DNA of 64,000 nucleotides from Catalinimonas alkaloidigena (GTDB lineage Bacteria; Bacteroidota; Bacteroidia; Cytophagales; Flexibacteraceae): NCBI RefSeq assembly GCF_900100765.1, contig NZ_FNFO01000013.1, positions 62,001 to 126,000 of the forward strand, read 5' to 3'. Shown piece by piece: positions 1 to 8,932 of this stretch (position 1 is its first letter; each line of letters starts with the position of its first letter). The notes under the pieces were generated by a model. It saw only the letters and a program-made list of their open reading frames with translations, ran no database searches and was not told where the DNA came from. The position numbers and the translations under genes were made by a program.

Positions 1-1
1 G

Positions 2-478
2 GGAAAGATTCGTGCCTACGGCATTTCGTCCATCCGGCCGAACGTAATCCGGGAGTGGGTACAACGCGCGCACCTGACCAGCGTCATGATGCAATACAGC
101 CTGCTGGATCGCCGCCCCGAAGAGACGTGCCTTGCCTTGCTTCATCAGCACGGCATCGGGGTGTTGGCGCGCGGCAGTGTGGCGAAAGGGTTGTTACTGA
201 ACAAGCCCGCGGAATCGTACCTGGGGCATGCTCCGGCAGACGTTACACGCGCGGCGCAGGGCGTCGCCCGCCTGACGACCCCACAGCGCCCCGCTGCGGC
301 CGTGGCCACTCGGTTTGTGCTGCACCACCCGGCCGTGACCACCGCCGTTGTGGGAATCCGGACAGAAGTGCAGCTAAACGAGGCTTTGCAAGCGGGCGAT
401 ACGCCGCCGTTGACGGCGGCAGACGTGGCGCAACTGGCCGCGTCCGCCCCGGCGCGTACGTACACCGACCACCGGTGA
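2..478 (+). CDS. Aldo/keto reductase, C-terminal part (5' end outside window)
   Basis: The reading frame is open from the first bases and ends at 478. The visible 158 residues match the C-terminal half of aldo/keto reductases, NADPH-dependent oxidoreductases of the (beta/alpha)8 fold. Recognisable are a GKIRAYGIS strand, the QYSLLDRRPEE stretch after the substrate loop, the GVLARGSVAKGLL segment, and the late AVTTAVVGIRTEVQLNEAL stretch that belongs to the NADPH-binding part of the fold. The catalytic Asp/Tyr/Lys/His region lies outside the window. The sequence is closest to the YakC/Tas-like group of cytosolic enzymes; the substrate cannot be inferred. The only oddity is truncation by the window edge. 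Confidence 0.85.
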   Translation, partial: GKIRAYGISSIRPNVIREWVQRAHLTSVMMQYSLLDRRPEETCLALLHQHGIGVLARGSVAKGLLLNKPAESYLGHAPADVTRAAQGVARLTTPQRPAAAVATRFVLHHPAVTTAVVGIRTEVQLNEALQAGDTPPLTAADVAQLAASAPARTYTDHR

Positions 479-858
479 GAAGGGCTAGCTCCTACATTTA
501 ATCAACCAAACCTTAAAGATCGCGGGAATGCCTTCGGAAGCCTACCGTTTTGGCCTGATTTCTTACCTGCGTCGGGGCAGGGAAAGGGGGCGCATTTTAG
601 TTGCGCTTTCGTGTGCCTGCGGTCGCCCTTCCGGCCCTCGTGACGGAGATTTTTAGGCGCCTTTCCTAACAAAATCCGGTCAGCCGAGTTGTGTTGAGCA
701 CGGCCACGGCACAGGCATCGTGCGCATGTCGTTCGTGGGCCCGGCCGCCGACCGATTCGGCTATTACGTAAAAAAGAGTGGGATCACATCAAGTTCGTAT
801 ATTGCGCAGACGACTTTTTTAACTCGAACATTACTAGCTCCTGAATCCCGACCTCTCT
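479..858. other. Intergenic region, no gene recognised
   Basis: This stretch of 380 bases separates the reductase from the phytochrome gene. A short open frame from 720 overlaps the phytochrome start but shows no recognisable protein features. I see no TAnnTTTG promoter box close to the phytochrome start and no convincing terminator hairpin. Confidence 0.5.
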
Positions 859-2409
859 ATGTCTCAGTCACTTTCTACGCGTACGTCTCAAGGCCTTACC
901 CCCTCTCAGGATTACGACTCAGAATTTTGCGGACGCATTCCCGTGCAGTACATCAACTCGACTCAGGCGTATGGTTTTTTGCTGGTGCTGTCGGTCGATA
1001 CGCTCAGCGTGCTGCAGGTCAGTGATACTTCTCGGCATTTGGGGGGACGAAAGCCCACCGAGCTGCTGGAGCGCCGGTTGGAGGAGTTGTTGCCCTCGCA
1101 TCAGTACGACGTGATCCGCGACAAAGTAAAGGCCGGCTTGCCCCCACGGTTCACAACGCCCCTGTCGCTGCAGTTGGACGATACGGAGCTGCGCTTCATG
1201 GTACAATGGCACACCACCAACCAGTATCTGCTGACCGAATGGGTACCGACGTCGCTGACCCGTGCGTCGGCCAGCCAGGGATTCCCGAGTTTGCAGCAGG
1301 AAGCACAGACCTTGCAACAGGCCGAAACCTTCGAAGCCCTGGCCCAGGAAACGGTCGAGATGGTGCGGACGCTGGCCGGTTTCGACAAAGTAATGTTGTA
1401 TCAGTTCGATCCGAAGTGGAACGGCGTCGTCATTGCCGAGACCAAGGCCGAAGGCATGGCGTCGTACCTGGGGCTGCGTTTTCCGGCATCGGACGTGCCA
1501 CGGCAGTCGCGCGAACTGTACCGCACCAATCCGTACCGCTTTATTCCCGACCGGACGTATACGCCGGCGCGGCTGTTGCCGCTGCTGAACCCCATTACAC
1601 AAAGCTTTACCGACCTGTCGCAATGCAACCTGCGGGGGGTCGCTCCGGTCCACATCGAATACCTGGGCAACATGGGCGTGACGGCGTCGCTTTCGCTGCC
1701 GATCCGGGTCAACGAAAAGCTGTGGGGCCTGATTTCGTGCCACCACCGGACCGCCCTGCAACCCGATGCCGACCTGCTGTCGTCACTCGAAGTGGCCTCT
1801 ACGCTGGTGGCGTTGCGCATCAGTGCGCTGGAGAAAGAGACACACCTGCAACAACAGTTGTCCCAACACCAACACCGGGTGCTGATGCTGGAGCGCTTTT
1901 ACAACGGCGATTCGCTTGAAAGCTGCCTGTTCGAACAGTCGCCCAACGTGCTGGAGCTGCTGGGCCTGAGCGGGGCTTCGCTGGTAGTGCGCAACGAAAT
2001 AGTAAACCAAGGCACCACCCCATCCGTACAGCAAATTAAAGCGTTAGTCACCTGGCTACGCCGTTACCATCCCAAAGCGAGCTTTTTCAGCCAGTCGTTG
2101 GCGCAGGAAGACGAGATCGGAGAGGGCATGTATGAAGTCGCGAGTGGGTTGGTGGCATTACCACTTCTCTCTTCCAGCGAAGCCTATTTTCTAGGGTATC
2201 GCGCGGAGTTAGTGCAGTCCATCGATTGGGGCGGAAACCCCAATGAAGCGATCAACTTTGAGGCGAACAGCAAAGCCTACCACCCCCGCCATTCTTTTGA
2301 ACTCTGGAAAGAAACCGTACGGTTTACGTCCACGCCCTGGCAAGATGAAGAACGTCAGTTGGCGATGCAATTGCAGGTGATGATGCAACAGAAAATTCAG
2401 GGGCAGTAA
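859..2409 (+). CDS. Bacteriophytochrome photosensory module (PAS-GAF-PHY) without output domain
   Basis: This 516-residue protein has the three domains of a phytochrome photosensory core in order: PAS-like (about 20-125), GAF (about 145-320) and PHY (about 335-510). Cys24 in FCGRIPVQYI sits where bacteriophytochromes attach biliverdin. The GAF domain keeps the PASDVP motif (Asp212), His265 in APVHIEYL and a His pair in the ISCHH motif (295-296), which surround the chromophore. The PHY tongue motif PRxSF is present as HPRHSF at 475-480. The protein ends about 35 residues later, so there is no histidine kinase or other output domain. It should be a red/far-red light sensor whose signal passes to a partner. 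The next gene begins 9 bases downstream and encodes a large kinase, the obvious candidate. Family assignment is firm; partnership is inferred. Confidence 0.93.
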   Translation: MSQSLSTRTSQGLTPSQDYDSEFCGRIPVQYINSTQAYGFLLVLSVDTLSVLQVSDTSRHLGGRKPTELLERRLEELLPSHQYDVIRDKVKAGLPPRFTTPLSLQLDDTELRFMVQWHTTNQYLLTEWVPTSLTRASASQGFPSLQQEAQTLQQAETFEALAQETVEMVRTLAGFDKVMLYQFDPKWNGVVIAETKAEGMASYLGLRFPASDVPRQSRELYRTNPYRFIPDRTYTPARLLPLLNPITQSFTDLSQCNLRGVAPVHIEYLGNMGVTASLSLPIRVNEKLWGLISCHHRTALQPDADLLSSLEVASTLVALRISALEKETHLQQQLSQHQHRVLMLERFYNGDSLESCLFEQSPNVLELLGLSGASLVVRNEIVNQGTTPSVQQIKALVTWLRRYHPKASFFSQSLAQEDEIGEGMYEVASGLVALPLLSSSEAYFLGYRAELVQSIDWGGNPNEAINFEANSKAYHPRHSFELWKETVRFTSTPWQDEERQLAMQLQVMMQQKIQGQ

Positions 2410-2418
2410 GCCATTGGT

Positions 2419-5400
2419 ATGCAAGCAACAGAAATACAGAACGGAACACCATCGATAAAAAACGGGCAGGATCATATAGTCGTGGGCATTGGGGCCTCGG
2501 CAGGGGGGTTGGATGCAATCAATGAGCTGTTCGACCACTTGCCGCCGCGTAACAACATTTCGTACGTCATCATCCAGCACCTTTCGCCCGACTACAAAAG
2601 CCTGATGGACGAGCTGCTGGCCAAGCATACCGACATCCGCATCACGGTTGCCGAAGACCGAATGCTGGTCAAGCCCAACCACATCTACCTGATCCCAAAC
2701 AAAAAGAACCTCAAGTTACAGCGGAATCGCCTGCGGCTGGACGAAAAGCCCACCGGGCCGGGGCCCAACTACGTCATCGACGTTTTTCTGGAGTCGCTGG
2801 CGCGCGAAAAGGGGCCGCTGGCCATCGGCATTATTTTGTCCGGAACAGGCTCGGACGGCGCACGCGGGGCAGAGGCCATCAAGCGCAACCGGGGGCTGGT
2901 GCTGGCGCAGGACCCGGCTTCGGCCAAGTTCGACGGTATGCCTCAGAGCGCCATTCGAACCGGCTGCGTCGACTATGTGCTGTCGCCCCGCGACATGGTC
3001 GACAAAATTCTGAGCCATCCGCATGCCGATCAGAAACTGTTACCCGCCGCGTCGGTGCCGAGCGTAGCGGCTCCCACCGGCGATGTCCTGCAACAGATTC
3101 TGGACGTGGTGCAGCGGGAGACTACCCACAATTTTTCGTTCTACAAACCGCAGACGCTGGAACGGCGCATTCAGAAGCGCATGCAGAGCTACAACTTTGC
3201 CACGCCGGAGGTGTACCTGCAGTTTCTGGAAAACCACCCGGAAGAGGCCAAGCAGCTGAGCCAGGAGTTTCTGATCGGCGTGACGCAGTTTTTCCGGGAC
3301 AAGCCCGCCTTCGAGGCAATTGAAGAAAAGGTGATTCCGCAAATTGTGGAGGAAAAATCCCCGGGCAGTACCATCAAGGTGTGGGTGGCAGCCTGCAGCA
3401 CCGGCGAGGAGGCCTACACCCTGGCGATGCTGTTTTCCGAATACCTGGAAAAGAACCACAAAACGGTGGAGGTGAAGATTTTCGCCACCGACATGGACGC
3501 CCACGCGTTGCAGATCGCCAACAAAGCCCAGTATCCGTTGCGCATCGCCGACGACGTGGCCGCGCGGCGGTTGCAGCGCTACTTCGTGGCCTACGACGAC
3601 TACTACCTGGTGCATCCGGACCTGCGGAAAATGGTCATCTTCGCGCGGCACAACCTGTTGCACGATCCGCCGTTCAGCCACACCGACCTGATCACCTGCC
3701 GCAACCTGCTGATTTACATGAAGCCGGAGTTGCAAAAAAAGATCTTGTCGAACTTCCACTTTTCCTTGAACCTCAACGGCTTTCTGATGCTGGGCGCCAG
3801 CGAATCGGGCGCGCCGTTGCAGCCTTCGATGGAACTACTCGACAAAAAGTGGAGCATCTACCGGAACAACCAACTGAGCCGACGGTACACGCCCATCACG
3901 TTCATGCGGCCCGACACGAAATCCCCCAAGACCAACTTGCCCGCTGTTGCCAGTCAGAACTCGGGGGCGGGGCAGGCCCCCCGGCCGCGCAAAACCATGG
4001 AAGATGCCTTTGCGGCGGCCATGATGGAAGAGGCGGGCTTCGCGGGTATTTTTGTCGACGAACGCTTCGATTTTGTACAGGCCCTGGGCGACTACAAGCA
4101 TTATGTGGTGTTGCCGGACAAGTCGTTTTCGCGCAATCTGCTCAACCTGCTGCCCGAAGAACTATCGGCCTCGCTGAGTGTGGCGATGCGCAAGGCCCTG
4201 CGGTTGCACACCAAAATGACCTGCCCCAGCATCCGGGCCAAGTACGGCACCGAGACGCGCAGCGTCAGCATGACGGTGATTCCGCAGCCCGAAGCCGACC
4301 CCACGCAGGGCATACTGCTGATCTTGTTCCGGGAAGAGAAATCGGCGGTGCCCGACGGACTTGCGCAAGGCGAGGTAACGGAAATGAGCCGCGCCGACAT
4401 GCTGCACATCGCCGAAATCGAGGCTGAACTCAAAGAAGCGAAGGAAAACCTCCAGATGACGGTGGAAGAGCTGGAAACCTCGAACGAGGAGCTCCAGTCC
4501 AGCAACGAAGAGCTGCTCTCTTCCAACGAGGAACTGCAAAGTACCAACGAAGAGCTACAGTCGCTCAACGAAGAACTCCACAGCGTCAACGCCGAACTGA
4601 AAGAGAAGATCCGGGAGTTGTCGGAGTTGAACGACGACCTCAACAATTACTTTAACAGCACGGACATCGGCCAGATCTTCGTCGATCAGAACATGCTGAT
4701 TCGGAAGTATACCCCGGCCGTAGCCCAACTGATCAACATCATCGACTCCGACATCGGGCGGTCGATCAGCCACTTTTCGTTCAACATCAAGCAGGGTGAC
4801 GCGCTGCTGCCGGACATCCGTCGGGCGATGGAAGAACGGTCGGTCGTGGAACGGGAAGTGGAGGTACAGAACGGCCGCACGTACCAGATGCGCATCCAGC
4901 CCTACGTGCGCAAAGACAGCTCGGTCGACGGCGTGGTGGTGACATTTGTGGACATTACCCGACTCAAGCAGTTGAACCAGATTCTGGCCGGGGTTATGGA
5001 CAGCTCGCTGAACGGCATCGCCGCGCTGGAATGCGTCGAGAACGAAGACCACGAGGTCGTCGACTTCGAATGGCGTCTGCTGAACGGCGCGGTGGGCACC
5101 ATGCTGGGCCTGGAACAGGGTCAGCTGCTGAACAAGCGCTTGCGCAAAACGTTGCCGTGCTTTGTAGAAGACGGCATTTTCGCGAAGCTGATTCAGGTAT
5201 ACCAGGAGGGCGGAAGCCTGCATACGGAATACCACTACCGGCACCACGACACCGACGCCTGGCTCGAACTGGTGGCCGTGCAGATGAACAGGGGCATTGC
5301 GCTGACCCTCAACGAGATCACCCAAAAGAAAAAGGCCGAAGAAGAGCTGCTCGACGCCTACCGCGAAGCCAAAGAGGCCCGCGAGCGCTTGGTGTTTCTG

Positions 5401-6576
5401 AACAACGAACTGGAGTCGCGCGTGGCCAAACGCACGCGCGAGTTGTCGGTGAGCGAGGAGCGGTTCCGGCTGATGTCGCTGGCGACCAACGATGCCGTGT
5501 GGGATTGGAACATGGTCAACAACGAACTGTGGTGGAACGAGTCGTTTCAGGAGAAGTTCGGCGAGGCCGGCCAGGGCGAACTGGCGACCATCCAGGAGTG
5601 GTACAGCAAAGTGCACGACGCCGACCGCGCCCGGGTGATGAAAGAGATCAATCAGGTCATTAACGAGGGCTACGAAAACTGGACCAGCGAATACCGATTC
5701 CGGCTGGCCGAAGGCTCCTACGCGTTTGTCTACAGCCGCGCGTACCTGCTCAAAGACGAACAGGGCATTCCCTACCGGATGCTGGGCTCGCTGACCGACG
5801 TGACCGACCTGAAGCAGGTGCAGGAAGAGTTGAAACAAAGCAACGAAAAGCTGATTCGCATCAATACCGACCTCGACAACTTCGTCTACACGGCCTCGCA
5901 CGACCTGAAAGCCCCCATCGCCAACCTGGAAGGCCTGATGCGGATGCTGCACAACAAGATTCGCACAAAGGTCTCGGACGACGACATGCGTCTTCTGAGC
6001 ATGACCGATCGGTCGGTGATGCAACTGAAAAATACCATCCATTCGCTGGCCGAAGTGATTCGGGTGCAGAAAGACATGGACGAGAACGTAGAACAGGTAC
6101 GGTTCGACGAGATTCTCGACGACGTCCGGTCCGATCTGTCCGATTTTCTGCACAGCACACACGCAGAACTCCATACCCACTTTCAGGTCGAGCAGCTCTA
6201 CTACACACGCGTCAACCTGCGCAGCGTTCTGTATAACCTGCTGAGCAACAGCCTGAAGTACCGGCATCCCGAACGCATGCCCGACATCCGCGTGACTACC
6301 GAAGTAGTAGACGACTACGTCTTGCTTTCCGTAGAAGACAATGGGTTGGGCATGACGCCCGCGCAGCTCAAAAAGTTGTTCACCATGTTCCGGCGCTTTC
6401 ATACGCACGTCGACGGCACGGGCGTGGGCCTGCACATGATCAAGCGGATCGTGGAAAACCGTGGCGGAAAAATTGAAGTCGACAGCACCGTGCAGGAGGG
6501 AACCACCTTCCGCATCTACCTGAAAGAACTGACGCCGACCCAACACGGCCTGCCGGACGAGGACGACGCTTTGTAA
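2419..6576 (+). CDS. CheB-CheR-PAS hybrid sensor histidine kinase
   Basis: This 1385-residue protein fuses chemotaxis-type enzymes to a kinase. Residues about 20-190 form a CheB methylesterase domain with Ser27 in GASAGG, His in QHLSP and Asp in GTGSDGA. Residues about 220-470 form a CheR methyltransferase with the SAM motif VAACSTGEEAYTLA and the CRNLLIYM stretch. A coiled coil at about 665-735 repeats the (S/T)NEEL(Q/L) heptad six or seven times. Two or three PAS domains follow (about 745-1140). His1161 in ASHDLKAP marks a HisKA domain, and a HATPase domain (VEDNGLGM, GTGVGLHM) ends the protein. There is no receiver domain at either end. It probably lies in one transcript with the phytochrome. 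It converges on the next gene with only 4 bases between the stop codons. Confidence 0.95.
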   Translation: MQATEIQNGTPSIKNGQDHIVVGIGASAGGLDAINELFDHLPPRNNISYVIIQHLSPDYKSLMDELLAKHTDIRITVAEDRMLVKPNHIYLIPNKKNLKLQRNRLRLDEKPTGPGPNYVIDVFLESLAREKGPLAIGIILSGTGSDGARGAEAIKRNRGLVLAQDPASAKFDGMPQSAIRTGCVDYVLSPRDMVDKILSHPHADQKLLPAASVPSVAAPTGDVLQQILDVVQRETTHNFSFYKPQTLERRIQKRMQSYNFATPEVYLQFLENHPEEAKQLSQEFLIGVTQFFRDKPAFEAIEEKVIPQIVEEKSPGSTIKVWVAACSTGEEAYTLAMLFSEYLEKNHKTVEVKIFATDMDAHALQIANKAQYPLRIADDVAARRLQRYFVAYDDYYLVHPDLRKMVIFARHNLLHDPPFSHTDLITCRNLLIYMKPELQKKILSNFHFSLNLNGFLMLGASESGAPLQPSMELLDKKWSIYRNNQLSRRYTPITFMRPDTKSPKTNLPAVASQNSGAGQAPRPRKTMEDAFAAAMMEEAGFAGIFVDERFDFVQALGDYKHYVVLPDKSFSRNLLNLLPEELSASLSVAMRKALRLHTKMTCPSIRAKYGTETRSVSMTVIPQPEADPTQGILLILFREEKSAVPDGLAQGEVTEMSRADMLHIAEIEAELKEAKENLQMTVEELETSNEELQSSNEELLSSNEELQSTNEELQSLNEELHSVNAELKEKIRELSELNDDLNNYFNSTDIGQIFVDQNMLIRKYTPAVAQLINIIDSDIGRSISHFSFNIKQGDALLPDIRRAMEERSVVEREVEVQNGRTYQMRIQPYVRKDSSVDGVVVTFVDITRLKQLNQILAGVMDSSLNGIAALECVENEDHEVVDFEWRLLNGAVGTMLGLEQGQLLNKRLRKTLPCFVEDGIFAKLIQVYQEGGSLHTEYHYRHHDTDAWLELVAVQMNRGIALTLNEITQKKKAEEELLDAYREAKEARERLVFLNNELESRVAKRTRELSVSEERFRLMSLATNDAVWDWNMVNNELWWNESFQEKFGEAGQGELATIQEWYSKVHDADRARVMKEINQVINEGYENWTSEYRFRLAEGSYAFVYSRAYLLKDEQGIPYRMLGSLTDVTDLKQVQEELKQSNEKLIRINTDLDNFVYTASHDLKAPIANLEGLMRMLHNKIRTKVSDDDMRLLSMTDRSVMQLKNTIHSLAEVIRVQKDMDENVEQVRFDEILDDVRSDLSDFLHSTHAELHTHFQVEQLYYTRVNLRSVLYNLLSNSLKYRHPERMPDIRVTTEVVDDYVLLSVEDNGLGMTPAQLKKLFTMFRRFHTHVDGTGVGLHMIKRIVENRGGKIEVDSTVQEGTTFRIYLKELTPTQHGLPDEDDAL

Positions 6577-6580
6577 GGCG

Positions 6581-7828
6581 CTACGCCAGGCCGGCGTGTC
6601 CCGATGGCAGCGGCAGGCTGACTTCTACCGTGGTACCCTCGCCCAGTTGGCTGTCGATCTCTACCTGGCCGTGCAGCACCTCCACCAATTTTTTTACGAT
6701 GTAGAGTCCCAGACCGTCGCTGCGTTCTTTTTTATCGCCCTGAAAGTAGGGATCGAACACGTAAGGCAGGTGGTCGGCCCGAATGCCCGGTCCGTTGTCG
6801 GCAATGGTTAAGACCAGCGCGTCGCCTTTCTGTGCGATGGTAACCCGGATGCGCTTGTTTTCCTGCGCGGCTTTAAAGAAGGAGATGGCGTTCTCGACCG
6901 TGTGGTTCAGGATGATCTCCAGGGGCGGCGGGTAAAAAATGAGCGGTTCGGCAGCAGTGACCGTGAACTCCAGTTGCACTGCCCGCTGTTCCAGCTCCTT
7001 TCCGAAATGTTGCCGCAAGGTCTGTTCCACCCGCTCGAAGTGGATAAACTCCATGTGATGCAACAGCATGTCGAGGCTACTCAGAATGTTCAGTTTGTTC
7101 AGCATGCCGTCCATGCCGTAAACCACGTCTTTGCACTTCTGGAGCAACTCAGCATGCCCCGGCGTGGTGAGCGTATCCGAAATCAGCCGGAACAGACCCA
7201 GCAGCGAAGTCAGCGGGCTGCGGAAGTTGTGAGAAAGCCGGTAAAAGAGCGTATTCAACTCGTTGTTCGACTGTTCCAGGGCCTGCGTGCGGCGCTGTAC
7301 GATGCTTTCCAGGCGTTGCCGAAGCATGATCTCACTCACCTTGTTCAGTAAGAACTGGCCGATCAATTGAAAAAAGCGGTAGTCGGCCCGGCGGTAAGGC
7401 AGAGGCTCCTTTGTCCCGATGGTCAGCAAAAGGCGTTGGTTGGGCCGGGCAATGACGGGAAAAGCACACATGTTGGCGACCGGATGGCGCGACAAAATGG
7501 ACGGCAGCGGAATGGAAAGCGCGTGCATCTCGCTCTGCGTCATCAGTACCGGAATGCCCATCTCCAGCACCTGCCGCTCGAACGAAAGAGGCTCGGAGAC
7601 ATCTTTCACCACGTATCCTTTCGCCAGATCCGTCTCGATCAGTACCGTCTGATTTTCGCATAAAATCAGGAAACGGCTGACACTTACGTTGACGATGTAT
7701 TTCAGGTGATCGGCCAGGGCCTGGGCCACCACCTCCAGGCGGTCGGCTTCGCTGAGCCGGGACGAGAGGTTGGCAAACGATTCATAGCGTAGACGTTGAG
7801 AGGTTTCGTAACTGGGGTGGTCAAGCAT
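6581..7828 (-). CDS. Sensor histidine kinase with N-terminal GAF-like region
   Basis: This 415-residue protein has an N-terminal sensor region (about 15-170) resembling a diverged GAF domain and a short coiled coil (about 175-200). A phosphoacceptor helix reads LSHNFRSPLTSLLGL (His at about 214), and a HATPase domain carries IADNGPGI and DGLGLYIVKKL. No membrane segment is evident, so it is probably cytosolic. I chose the ATG at 7828 because it starts 1 base after the stop of the upstream AhpD-like gene, implying translational coupling; an in-frame ATG at 7873 would overlap that gene by 44 bases. The coupling suggests that this kinase works with the AhpD-like protein. No response regulator is adjacent. 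Confidence 0.88.
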   Translation of the reverse strand: MLDHPSYETSQRLRYESFANLSSRLSEADRLEVVAQALADHLKYIVNVSVSRFLILCENQTVLIETDLAKGYVVKDVSEPLSFERQVLEMGIPVLMTQSEMHALSIPLPSILSRHPVANMCAFPVIARPNQRLLLTIGTKEPLPYRRADYRFFQLIGQFLLNKVSEIMLRQRLESIVQRRTQALEQSNNELNTLFYRLSHNFRSPLTSLLGLFRLISDTLTTPGHAELLQKCKDVVYGMDGMLNKLNILSSLDMLLHHMEFIHFERVEQTLRQHFGKELEQRAVQLEFTVTAAEPLIFYPPPLEIILNHTVENAISFFKAAQENKRIRVTIAQKGDALVLTIADNGPGIRADHLPYVFDPYFQGDKKERSDGLGLYIVKKLVEVLHGQVEIDSQLGEGTTVEVSLPLPSGHAGLA

Positions 7829-7829
7829 G

Positions 7830-8405
7830 TTATCGGGAGGACAAGAGCTCGTCGTCGATGGGGATCCCTGCAATGTCTGCGATGGTATTAAGCATATTGG
7901 TAAGGTCGGCCATACTCATTAATTCCTGAATTTCCTGGTCGGAAAACCCTTCTGCCCGCAACGCCTCGAAGTCGTCGTCGGAAGTGGCGTGTGCGTCCAT
8001 CGCGCATTTCGTGACGACCCGAATCGCCTGCCGGTACGAGGCCGGCACAAACTCCTGATCCAGGTCTTCGGTCAGCGACGGCGCGGGTTGGTCCGTCAGG
8101 GTACTTGCCAGTTGATTCACGGCAATGCCGTGCACGTGGGCGCAATACAGACAGCCCTTTTGCCGGGAGATGTGGTAGATGATCAGCTGCTTGAGGACCA
8201 GCGGCACCTTGCCGCGCAGCAGCGTACACTTCAGTTTCTCCCAGTTGCCACGCAGCAGTATCGCGTTGGCGCCCTGGCATTTAAACCAGTTGAGCACAAA
8301 CGGAAGGCCCATTTCGCGCATGGTCTCCTGATATAGGAGCTTCACTTCGGGCGAAGCCGCCTCAAATTCAACAAGGGGAAAGCGAGCGTGAAAATGGGTC
8401 TGCAT
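7830..8405 (-). CDS. AhpD/carboxymuconolactone decarboxylase-like protein
   Basis: This all-helical 191-residue protein carries the AhpD-type active-site motif CLYCAHVH, with Cys85, Cys88 and His92, after the helix QLIIYHISRQKG. Members of this superfamily are peroxidase partners or carboxymuconolactone decarboxylases. The CxxC pair with the downstream His points to the thiol-peroxidase (AhpD-like) side. The C-terminal helices (AEGFSDQEIQELMSMADLTNMLNTIADI) match the family. Its TAA stop is 1 base from the start of the downstream kinase, so the two are almost certainly co-translated. A redox or peroxide input to that kinase is a reasonable guess but is not shown by the sequence. Confidence 0.85.
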   Translation of the reverse strand: MQTHFHARFPLVEFEAASPEVKLLYQETMREMGLPFVLNWFKCQGANAILLRGNWEKLKCTLLRGKVPLVLKQLIIYHISRQKGCLYCAHVHGIAVNQLASTLTDQPAPSLTEDLDQEFVPASYRQAIRVVTKCAMDAHATSDDDFEALRAEGFSDQEIQELMSMADLTNMLNTIADIAGIPIDDELLSSR

Positions 8406-8882
8406 GATCGGGACGGATAGTACAAAAACAAACTCGGATGCGCGAGGGCAACTAATGTTGGTGACCGTACTTTATGGGGGGATATTACACAGAAAGCAGG
8501 AGCACGCGCCGGTTACAACAAAGGCCTCCGAAGCCGGAGACGGGTCATTTGAACGATGGAGCTGTAAGATTGAAAGGGTTTATGCGATGGATGGCGCAGA
8601 ACCTGATTCTGACGGCCTGAAGAGTTGATTTGTCCAAGGGGGACCGGTTCTTGAAACAGTACAAAGATACATCGAAAGTAAACAGAATCATACACCGTGC
8701 GCCGGGGGAAATCGCCCAGAGCGTCGCCTGGGCGCACATGTAAGTTTTCAGAAAAGATTGCACAGCACGAAAATCACGCCTGAGTGGCACGTTGCCCGGT
8801 GTCGCAGGCCAAAGGGAATGTGCCCGAGCTCCGGCCGCTCCCACGAATATTCCCGATAAAATACCAAACCACGAAAAAGATA
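8406..8882. other. Divergent intergenic region
   Basis: This region lies between the leftward AhpD-like/kinase pair and rightward thrC. Short open frames here (for example 8404-8628) show no family signature. Two possible promoter elements are listed separately, one at each side. Nothing else is recognised. Confidence 0.5.
8662..8669 (-). promoter_or_regulatory. Candidate -7 box (TATCTTTG) for the AhpD-like/kinase pair
   Basis: The minus strand reads TATCTTTG, matching the Bacteroidota -7 consensus TAnnTTTG. No TTG is seen at the proper upstream distance, and the first gene starts 257 bases downstream, so this is a weak call. Confidence 0.35.
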
Positions 8883-8912
8883 TTGTAAAACTGTCGGTAC
8901 GCCTTAGTTTTG
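8883..8912 (+). promoter_or_regulatory. Predicted Bacteroidota promoter of thrC
   Basis: TTG at 8883-8885 is followed after 19 bases by TAGTTTTG (8905-8912), fitting the TTG-N19-TAnnTTTG consensus of the Bacteroidota primary sigma factor. It lies 20 bases upstream of the thrC ATG at 8933 and argues against a longer reading frame starting at 8792. Confidence 0.7.
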
Positions 8913-8932
8913 CGGGTTCCCGAACTGGACTC

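Noticed and set aside
4400-6546. Long minus-strand frames opposite the CheB-CheR kinase (for example 4555-6546)
   Set aside because: These are antisense shadows caused by the GC-rich codon pattern; the translations are His/Val/Leu-biased and lack domains.
8404-8628. 74-residue plus-strand frame upstream of thrC
   Set aside because: It overlaps the start of the divergent AhpD-like gene and shows no recognisable protein features.
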